This document shows positions 56,207 through 64,000 of a DNA stretch of 64,000 bases, piece by piece. Position 1 is the first letter of the stretch; every line of letters starts with the position of its first letter. The position numbers and the translations under genes are program-made. This DNA comes from Desulfomicrobium escambiense DSM 10707 (lineage in GTDB: Bacteria > Desulfobacterota > Desulfovibrionia > Desulfovibrionales > Desulfomicrobiaceae). The stretch lies in NCBI RefSeq assembly GCF_000428825.1, contig NZ_AUAR01000015.1, positions 1 through 64,000 of the forward strand, given 5' to 3'. The notes below the pieces were generated by a model, which searched no databases, had not been told where the DNA came from, and saw only the letters and a program-made list of their open reading frames with translations.

Positions 56207-56548
56207 GTCCCTTCCTGCCTGAAAGCGGCAGCAACTCACGGTCCCATTCGGGGGCCTTGGACGTAAAGTTATCTGTAGCTGGGTAAAGATCGCCGCAAAG
56301 GCGACGCGAGACGCACGTGTCCGTCTGCTGCCGCCGACATTGCGACACCCTGCATTCTGCACGAACGCCTTATATTTACACGGAAAATTCGAGAGAAGAA
56401 GGGCGCACGACTTTGCCACCCCGACTCCCGGACAAGCTGGACGGCCCAAGCTCCTCCTTGCCTGACGCGGTGCACATCCGATAGCACGGCCCATGGGCGC
56501 CGTCCGGCGCCCGCAGAATTTCACCGCGCACGCTGCAGGAGGCCGCTC
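56207..56548. other. intergenic region with divergent promoters
   Basis: About 340 bp between the EF-hand gene and the small monooxygenase gene. A minus-strand -10-like TATAAG lies in AT-rich DNA near 56,370 with a poor -35. The rest has several small inverted repeats (CGCCGCAAAGGCG at 56291-56303). Frames in it do not look like proteins. It may encode a short leader RNA ending at the terminator at 56192. Confidence 0.4.
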
Positions 56549-56854
56549 ATGTTCGTCGTCATCGTCGATATCGCCGTCAAAAGGGATTTCATCGAGCAGT
56601 TCCGGGAGGCGGTCATCCGCCAGGGGAACAATTCACTGACCCTGGAGGAGGGGTGCCTGGGCTTCGACATCCTGCAGGATCCGGCGGACCCTGCCCGCTT
56701 CACGCTCTACGAATCCTATCTCGACAGCCGGACCTTCCACGACGTGCACCGCGCCACACCGCACTTCGCGGATTACGCGGCGACGACCTCGGACTGGGTG
56801 GAAAGCAAGAGCCTGCGGGCCATGACCAAGATCTGGCCTCTGGAAGACGATTGA
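56549..56854 (+). CDS. antibiotic-biosynthesis-monooxygenase-fold (ABM/LsrG-like) protein
   Basis: 101-residue dimeric alpha+beta barrel protein. The pattern VVIVDIAVKRDFIEQFREAV, EEGCLGFDILQDPADPARFT, LYESYLDSRTFHDVHRATPHF is typical of the ABM (PF03992) family, which includes LsrG and YgiN-type quinol monooxygenases. The His of HRATPHF matches the conserved His of the family. A strong GCAGGAGG site precedes the ATG. Substrate is unknown. It is convergent with the DedA-family gene. Confidence 0.85.
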   Translation: MFVVIVDIAVKRDFIEQFREAVIRQGNNSLTLEEGCLGFDILQDPADPARFTLYESYLDSRTFHDVHRATPHFADYAATTSDWVESKSLRAMTKIWPLEDD

Positions 56855-56858
56855 CGGG

Positions 56859-56880
56859 GCCGTCCGCGGTTGCGGACGGC
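56859..56880. terminator. hairpin between convergent genes
   Basis: A perfect 9-bp stem GCCGTCCGC (56859-56867) with GCGGACGGC (56872-56880), loop GGTT, lies exactly between two convergent stops. The following GCTATTTC is a weak U-tract on the plus strand. Confidence 0.55.
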
Positions 56881-56881
56881 G

Positions 56882-57523
56882 CTATTTCAGATATTTGATG
56901 GCGGCGAAGCCGAGGACGGCCAGAACCGCGAGAGCCGTGGCGGCCAGTTCGAAATGGCGCTCCATGAAGGGCTTGATGCGCGCGCCGAACATGCGGATAA
57001 GCCCCGCCACGAGAAAGAAGCGCATGGCCCGACCCAGGACCGAGGCCAGGACGAACTGCGCCAGGTCGAAACGCATCATGCCCGAAGCGATGGTGAAGAC
57101 CTTGTAGGGGATGGGGGTCACGGCAGCGATGAGCACGCCGAAGAAACCGAAGTTCTCGTACCACGCCTTGACCATCTCGACCACGGCCTCGCCATGGTAC
57201 ATGCGCACGATGGGCAGGCCCACGGTTTCCCACAGCCCCCAGCCGATGAAGTACCCCAGCAGGCCGCCCACCACGGAGGCGGCCGTGCACCACAGGGCCA
57301 GACTGAGCCAGCGGCGCGGGTTGCAGAAGCACAGGGCGATGAGCAGGACGTCCGGCGGCACGGGGAAGAAAGAACTCTCGGCGAAGGACAGGATGATCAG
57401 CGCCGGCAGGGCATAGGGCGTGGCCGCCCAATGCAGGGTCCAGTAGTAGAGCTTGCGCAGGGGGTTGCGCGTGGCGCGGGCCCGGGCCAGGTCGTCCTGG
57501 GGCAGTGTGTCGTGACATTTCAT
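56882..57523 (-). CDS. DedA/VTT-family membrane protein (YqaA-like)
   Basis: 213 residues with about five hydrophobic segments. Family marks are the N-terminal SFAESSFFPVPPDVLLIAL, GGLLGYFIGWGLWETVG, and the loop AVTPIPYKVFTIASGMMRFD with the conserved Pro residues, then a RAMRFF Arg motif. DedA/VTT proteins help phospholipid turnover, including undecaprenyl phosphate or PE flipping, and keep membrane potential; the YqaA branch has no set role. The ribosome site is weak. Confidence 0.88.
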   Translation of the reverse strand: MKCHDTLPQDDLARARATRNPLRKLYYWTLHWAATPYALPALIILSFAESSFFPVPPDVLLIALCFCNPRRWLSLALWCTAASVVGGLLGYFIGWGLWETVGLPIVRMYHGEAVVEMVKAWYENFGFFGVLIAAVTPIPYKVFTIASGMMRFDLAQFVLASVLGRAMRFFLVAGLIRMFGARIKPFMERHFELAATALAVLAVLGFAAIKYLK

Positions 57524-57966
57524 GGCCGCGGCACATCAGCATAAAAGACCGAAAATCACAACCGCAAAGCGCGGTTGCCCGCAACCCTCCGCTTTTCTTT
57601 GGATCATCCGGGTTGAGCGTCCAGGCTATCATCGGATGCCCACTGACGTCGTTGAACGTTAATCCGAGCGCGTCACCACAAGTGAACCGTCATCGCGAGC
57701 GCAGCGCGGCCTGGTCGGGCAACGCGCGAGATCCATCCTCGACGTGCGCTGGAATACAACCGGAAAAGATCTTGAAAAACTGGATTGCCGCGTCGAAGAC
57801 TCCTCGCAATGACTGGCTTCCACATTGATTCATCCTGCTTGAACGCGGCCAGAGTTGACCTGTCGCGGCTCACAAGCTCATGGACGCTCAAACCCGGAAG
57901 AGCCTTTTCTTTTCCCCGCTTTTCCCGCACAGTCCCCGCGAACATTCTCCGCACCCCGAGACCGAC
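57524..57966. other. intergenic region with REP-like sequence
   Basis: About 440 bp. It includes a small hairpin (AACCGC/GCGGTT, near 57,560-57,577) upstream of the DedA gene and the REP-like repeat listed separately. The stretch 57,820-57,966 could be coding if the methyltransferase begins at an earlier ATG (57880), but that start lacks a ribosome site. Confidence 0.45.
57689..57813. repeat. REP-like inverted repeat pair
   Basis: GTCATCGCGAG (57689-57699) and, inverted, CTCGCAATGAC (57803-57813) differ by one base. The right arm with its flank GGATTGCCGCGTCGAAGA resembles the GTCATTGCGAGGAG...GCGGCAATCC intergenic repeat found in many proteobacteria. It is extragenic and probably a nonautonomous repeat. 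Confidence 0.6.
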
Positions 57967-58746
57967 ATGGCCCCACGCACGTCCACCAATCCCGCCCCCG
58001 GCGGCAAGCCCCACAGGCAGGCCTTCGCCCTGCCCTGGCCCCTGCCGGCGCTGCTGACCTGGTCCGCGTGCTGGACGCTCTTCCTGATCCTGCACGACCT
58101 GCAGCTGCCAATGGGATGGTCCGCCGCCGGCGCCACGGTCGTGGGCGTCACGTCCGGCGCCTTTGCCCGCTCCTCGTGGCGCCGGCTGTTCATCGCCGCA
58201 GGCTTTCCCCTGTCCCTGGCCGCGTCGGGACTGGGCGCGGGTCTCCCGGCCTGGGGCTGGCTCCTGGCCCTTGGTCTGCTCGCGCTGCTCTATCCCATGA
58301 AGACGTGGCGCGACGCCCCACTTTTCCCGACCCCGCACGGCAGCCTCGCGGGCCTCGACACAGTCGCGCGTCTGCCCGCCGGGGGCCGCATCCTCGACGC
58401 GGGCTGCGGCCTGGGCGCCGGGCTGGCCGAACTGCGCGGCGTCTTTCCCGACGCGCAGCTCACGGGACTGGAGTGGAGTTGGCCCCTGCGCCTGGCCTGC
58501 GGCCTGCGTTGCCCCTACGCCCGCGTCCGGCGTGGCGACATCTGGAAGGAGGACTGGTCGGGCTACGACCTGGTCTACATGTTCCAGCGGCCCGAAAGCA
58601 TGGGCCCGGCGGCGGACAAGGCGCGCCGGGAACTGCGACCCGGCGCGTGGCTGGTCAGCCTGGAATTCGAGGCCCCGTCCCTGCGCCCAGAGGCCGTGCT
58701 GCGCAACGTCCACGGCAAGCCCGCCTGGGTGTACCGCATGAAGTGA
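57967..58746 (+). CDS. membrane-anchored class I SAM-dependent methyltransferase
   Basis: 259 residues. The N-terminal third has two or three hydrophobic segments (LTWSACWTLFLILHDL, AGFPLSLAASGLGAG, WLLALGLLALLYPM); the rest is a Rossmann-type methyltransferase with motif I RILDAGCGLGAGLAELR, followed by QLTGLEWSWPLRLA and the acidic GDIWKEDWSGYDLVYM. The substrate may be a membrane lipid or quinone, but that is inference. The ATG at 57967 is preferred for a modest GAGACC upstream; 57880 would add 29 residues. Confidence 0.78.
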   Translation: MAPRTSTNPAPGGKPHRQAFALPWPLPALLTWSACWTLFLILHDLQLPMGWSAAGATVVGVTSGAFARSSWRRLFIAAGFPLSLAASGLGAGLPAWGWLLALGLLALLYPMKTWRDAPLFPTPHGSLAGLDTVARLPAGGRILDAGCGLGAGLAELRGVFPDAQLTGLEWSWPLRLACGLRCPYARVRRGDIWKEDWSGYDLVYMFQRPESMGPAADKARRELRPGAWLVSLEFEAPSLRPEAVLRNVHGKPAWVYRMK

Positions 58747-58790
58747 GCACTGTGGTGCTCGGGAAACGCGAATCGCGGGACGGAAAATGC

Positions 58791-58818
58791 CTGGATTCCC
58801 GCCTTCGCGGAAATGACG
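58791..58818 (+). repeat. second extragenic repeat of a widespread type
   Basis: CTGGATTCCCGCCTTCGCGG followed by AAATGACG is a near match to the TGGATTCCCGCC(T/G)NCGCGGGAATGACG repeat common between genes in many proteobacteria. It lies between the methyltransferase and the lon terminator. Confidence 0.5.
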
Positions 58819-58903
58819 CATGCCCTTTTGCGCGAACAGTGCCCCTGAACAGACTTGCGCCCGGCGAGCAGCGTCGCGCAAGGCTGCATCGCGCAGGCGC
58901 AAA

Positions 58904-58935
58904 AAAACCCCATCACGGTCACGTGACGGGGTTTT
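58904..58935 (-). terminator. rho-independent terminator after lon
   Basis: AAAACCCC (58904-58911) pairs with GGGGTTTT (58928-58935), extended inside by TCACG/CGTGA. The minus-strand side continues in T residues. It is 30 bp past the lon stop; the plus-strand side (TTTTGGCTGTTTTT) could also serve the methyltransferase. Confidence 0.88.
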
Positions 58936-58964
58936 GGCTGTTTTTGCGTCCGATCAGGGCGGAA

Positions 58965-61412
<2,448 letters not shown>

Positions 61413-61443
61413 GGCTGGTCTCGCTGGTTGCGCCCGAACGGGG

Positions 61444-62694
61444 TCAGGCGCTCTTGGCCTCGGGCTTGAAGAGGATGAGGGGTTCCTTGCCCTCCTCCAC
61501 CACGGCCCTGTTGATGACGCACTCCGTCACGTCCTTCATGGACGGGATGGTGTACATGATGTCAAGCATGATGGATTCCATGACGGAGCGAAGGCCGCGG
61601 GCGCCCGTCTCGAGCTTGATGGCCCTGGCGGCCAGGGCCTTCAGGGCGTTGGTCGTGAACTTGAGCTCCACGTTCTCCAACTCGAACATCTTCTGGTACT
61701 GCTTGACCAGGGCGTTCTTGGGCTCCTGCAGGATGCGCATGAGGTCGTCCTCGTTCAGCTCCGTCAGGGATGTGATGACCGAGATGCGGCCCGTGAACTC
61801 CGGGATGAGACCGTATCGGATGAGGTCCATGGGGTGCACCTGGCGCAGGAGACTGCCGGTCGTGGTCTCCTCCTTGCGGCGGACCTTGGCCCCGAAGCCC
61901 ATGCTCGAACCCTGCACGCGCTGCTTGACGATGTCCTCCAGGCCGATGAAGGCCCCGCCCACGATGAAGAGGATGTTGGAGGTGTCGAGGCGGATGAACT
62001 CCTGCTGCGGGTGCTTGCGGCCGCCCTTGGGGGGGATGTTGGCCACGGTGCCCTCGATGATCTTCAGCAGGGCCTGCTGCACGCCCTCGCCCGACACGTC
62101 GCGGGTGATGGAGGGGCTGTCGGACTTGCGGGAGATCTTGTCGATCTCGTCGACGTAGATGATACCCTTGGCAGCGGCCTCCAGGTCGTAGTCGGCGTTC
62201 TGCACGAGCTGGACCAGGATGTTCTCCACGTCCTCGCCCACGTAGCCGGCCTCGGTCAGGGTCGTGGCGTCGGCGATGGCGAAGGGCACCTTGAGGATGC
62301 GCGCCAGGGTCTGGGCCAGAAGCGTCTTGCCCGAACCCGTGGGTCCGATCAGGAGGATGTTGCTCTTGTCCAGCTCCACGTCGTCCTTGACCCGGGCATG
62401 GTACTTGATGCGCTTGTAGTGGTTGTACACCGCGACCGAAAGGATCTTCTTGGCGTCGTCCTGCCCGACCACGTAGTCGTCGAGGGCGGCCTTGATCTCC
62501 TGGGGCAAGGGGATGTCCGAGGAGTCCAGGTCTTCCTTGCGGTTGTCGTTTTTCAGAATGTCGTCGCACAGGGCGATGCACTCGTTGCAGATGTACACTT
62601 CGGGACCGGCGATGAGGCGCTGCACCTCGTCCTGGCCCTTGCCGCAGAAGGAGCAGCTCAAATCCTTGCCCGTCCTCTTCTTTCTTTCCGCCAT
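61444..62694 (-). CDS. clpX: ATP-dependent Clp protease ATP-binding subunit ClpX
   Basis: 416-residue AAA+ unfoldase that feeds substrates to ClpP. The N-terminal C4 zinc finger (CSFCGKGQ ... ICNECIALC) recognises adaptors; Walker A is [17 protein letters not shown] and Walker [12 protein letters not shown]. The IGF-type loop for docking on ClpP is present as SSMGFGAKV. It starts 31 bp after clpP and precedes lon. GAGGT lies upstream of the ATG. Confidence 0.97.
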   Translation of the reverse strand: MAERKKRTGKDLSCSFCGKGQDEVQRLIAGPEVYICNECIALCDDILKNDNRKEDLDSSDIPLPQEIKAALDDYVVGQDDAKKILSVAVYNHYKRIKYHARVKDDVELDKSNILLIGPTGSGKTLLAQTLARILKVPFAIADATTLTEAGYVGEDVENILVQLVQNADYDLEAAAKGIIYVDEIDKISRKSDSPSITRDVSGEGVQQALLKIIEGTVANIPPKGGRKHPQQEFIRLDTSNILFIVGGAFIGLEDIVKQRVQGSSMGFGAKVRRKEETTTGSLLRQVHPMDLIRYGLIPEFTGRISVITSLTELNEDDLMRILQEPKNALVKQYQKMFELENVELKFTTNALKALAARAIKLETGARGLRSVMESIMLDIMYTIPSMKDVTECVINRAVVEEGKEPLILFKPEAKSA

Positions 62695-62725
62695 GGGATA
62701 CCTCGTAAAAACTCGATCAAACCTA

Positions 62726-63322
62726 TTATTCCAGTTCCTTGCGCGAAGCCAGGACCTGATCGATGAGCCCGTATGTGCAGGCTTCCTCGCCGCTCATGAA
62801 ATAGTCTCGCTCCGTGTCCTGCTCCACCTTCTCCAGGGACTGCCCCGTGTGGTTGGCCAGGATGCCGTTCAGCTCGCCGCGCAGGCGGATGATCTCCTTG
62901 GCCTGGATGGCGATGTCCGTGGCCTGGCCCTGGAACCCGCCCATGGGCTGGTGGATCATGATGCGCGAGTGCGGCAGGGAGTAGCGCATGCCCTTGGCGC
63001 CGGCGGCCAGGAGCACGGCGCCCATGCTCGCGGCCTGGCCGATGCACAGGGTGGCCACGGGCGCGGAGATGTACTGCATGGTGTCGTAGATGGCCATGCC
63101 GGCCGTCACGGAGCCGCCGGGGGAGTTGATGTACATGTTGATCTGCTTCTCCGGGCTCTCGGATTCCAGGAAAAGCAGCTGGGCGCAGATGGAGTTGGCG
63201 ACGTGATCGTCGATGGGCGTGCCCAGGAGCACGATGCGGTCCTTGAGCAGGCGCGAATAGATGTCGTACATCCGCTCGCCGCGGCCGGTGTTCTCGATGA
63301 CGAATACGGAATTGCTGACCAT
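62726..63322 (-). CDS. clpP: ATP-dependent Clp protease proteolytic subunit ClpP
   Basis: 198-residue serine protease that forms the ClpXP barrel. The catalytic Ser is in [14 protein letters not shown], His in MIHQPMGG and Asp in the TERDYFM region (Asp about residue 170). The N-terminal [17 protein letters not shown] is the family start. The ATG at 63322 has AGGAGC upstream; a longer frame upstream lies across its promoter and is not used. It heads clpP-clpX-lon. Confidence 0.97.
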   Translation of the reverse strand: MVSNSVFVIENTGRGERMYDIYSRLLKDRIVLLGTPIDDHVANSICAQLLFLESESPEKQINMYINSPGGSVTAGMAIYDTMQYISAPVATLCIGQAASMGAVLLAAGAKGMRYSLPHSRIMIHQPMGGFQGQATDIAIQAKEIIRLRGELNGILANHTGQSLEKVEQDTERDYFMSGEEACTYGLIDQVLASRKELE

Positions 63323-63368
63323 GAAAGCTCCTGAAACAAACGGGTGAATGCTGGTACCAAAGATTTGA

Positions 63369-63396
63369 AAAATAACGATCCGGGGCAGGGTGTCAA
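63369..63396 (-). promoter_or_regulatory. promoter for clpP-clpX-lon
   Basis: A perfect minus-strand -35 TTGACA (63396-63391) with TATTTT (63374-63369) at 16 bp, about 45 bp upstream of clpP and after the tig terminator. No convincing sigma32 heat-shock pair was seen at usual spacing. Confidence 0.65.
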
Positions 63397-63475
63397 GGGC
63401 TGGGCGGAAGAGGACGCGGCCGTCCGGTGTCTGCCCGCGCATGGCCTGCCGGGACCGGACGCCGCACCGTAAGGA

Positions 63476-63501
63476 AAGGGCCGGGACAAGACCCGGCCCT
63501 T
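63476..63501 (-). terminator. terminator after tig
   Basis: A perfect 10-bp stem, AAGGGCCGGG (63476-63485) with CCCGGCCCTT (63492-63501), loop of 6 nt, is followed on the minus strand by TTTCCTTA. It lies 7 bp past the tig stop. Confidence 0.82.
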
Positions 63502-63508
63502 CGTGAGC

Positions 63509-64000
63509 TTATGCGTCCTGAGCGTCCTGGGCCGCCGGGGGGACCGGCGTGACCTTGGCGTTCTCGTAGATGAGGTCCATGGCCTTGTCCGCCAGAACCC
63601 GATCCTTGAGGGGGATCATCAGGTTGTGCTGTTCGTAGTAGTCCTTGATGGAGTGGAAGTCCTGGCCCGTGGAGGCGGCCATCTTCTGCAGGACCATGTC
63701 CACTTCCTGCGGCTCCACCGTCAGGCCCTCGGCCGTGGCGATGGCCAGCAGCACCAGGGAGGACTTGACCACGTCCTCGGCCGCGGGGCGGTTTTCGGCG
63801 CGCATTTCGGCGGGCGTCTTGCCCAGGGAGTCGAGGCTCTTGCCCTGGCGTTCCAGGCGGCCCTGCAGCTCCACGATCTGCTTGTCGATCTGCTCCTCGA
63901 CGATGCTCTGGGGCAGCTCGAAGCTGACCTGTGCCTTGATGCCGTCCAGGAGCTTCTTCTGGGCGTCGCCCTTGACCAGCTGCTTGCGGGTCGAGAGGTA
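63509..64000 (-). CDS. tig: trigger factor, C-terminal part (runs off the window)
   Basis: The frame is open to base 64000, so the gene starts beyond the window; 163 codons are visible. It is the C-terminal chaperone domain of ribosome-bound trigger factor: FELPQSIVEEQIDKQIVELQ, then helical arm segments, and the ending DRVLADKAMDLIYENAKVTP with an Ala/Asp-rich tail. The tig-clpP-clpX-lon order is conserved in many bacteria and supports the call. The start and the PPIase domain cannot be seen. Confidence 0.93.
   Translation of the reverse strand, partial: YLSTRKQLVKGDAQKKLLDGIKAQVSFELPQSIVEEQIDKQIVELQGRLERQGKSLDSLGKTPAEMRAENRPAAEDVVKSSLVLLAIATAEGLTVEPQEVDMVLQKMAASTGQDFHSIKDYYEQHNLMIPLKDRVLADKAMDLIYENAKVTPVPPAAQDAQDA

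Noticed and set aside
56207..56400. c-di-GMP or other riboswitch in the EF-hand leader
   Set aside because: The conserved core motifs of GEMM and other classes I could recall are absent; only the terminator is clear.
56174..56524. Minus-strand open frame of 116 codons in the EF-hand leader
   Set aside because: Cys/Arg/Pro-rich translation, no ribosome site of note, and its last codons are the terminator T-tract.

Overview
The window looks like chromosome of a GC-rich Desulfovibrionales (deltaproteobacterial sulfate reducer), possibly Desulfomicrobium-like. The pointers are the 5' end of a 16S rRNA gene, a selenocysteine tRNA, a tetraheme cytochrome c next to a chemoreceptor with a c-type heme motif, a small MoaE-like protein, and a c-di-AMP operon linked to ftsH-folP. 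Genus is inference; the full 16S sequence would settle it.

Left third (1-26 kb), mostly minus strand: 16S rRNA (partial) with its promoter region; priA-asnS; then ftsH-folP-cdaA-cdaR-glmM-galU, joining protein quality control, folate, c-di-AMP signalling and cell-wall precursor supply. selC (tRNA-Sec) is divergent from ftsH. Next come an amidohydrolase, a likely operon of tetraheme cytochrome, heme-type chemoreceptor and periplasmic binding protein, argF-argG-argH, a lipoprotein, a first YcaO protein, phoH-ybeY, moaA and an RqcH/NFACT gene.

Middle (27-43 kb): dksA/traR, four tRNA genes (Gly-Cys-Gly, then a terminator, then Gly), a HerA-like ATPase, and a plus-strand run of YcaO-TPR, moaE-like and opgG. 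An accessory island follows at 33.4-38.4 kb. It carries a type VI secretion (T6SS) DUF4123 adaptor, an AT-rich membrane protein that is probably an immunity protein, and a composite VgrG with an N-terminal M23 peptidase-like domain and an AT-rich C-terminal effector domain. The vgrG is broken by one in-frame TAA. A small AT-rich exported protein lies upstream of it. Then come four envelope-sugar glycosyltransferase genes and a secreted protein with a Lys/Gly-rich tail.

Right third (43-64 kb): an HD-GYP response regulator with its histidine kinase, a Na/Pi cotransporter, ppsA, a CpxR/CpxA-like two-component system with a sequence matching the CpxR box upstream, a membrane HD-GYP protein, a six-EF-hand protein whose leader holds a terminator, a small monooxygenase, a DedA-family protein, a membrane-linked methyltransferase, and the classic tig-clpP-clpX-lon proteostasis cluster, with tig cut by the window edge.

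The most unusual material is the composite VgrG island, the intrinsic terminator buried in the first codons of folP, the CpxR-box match, and the cytochrome/heme-receptor/binding-protein operon.
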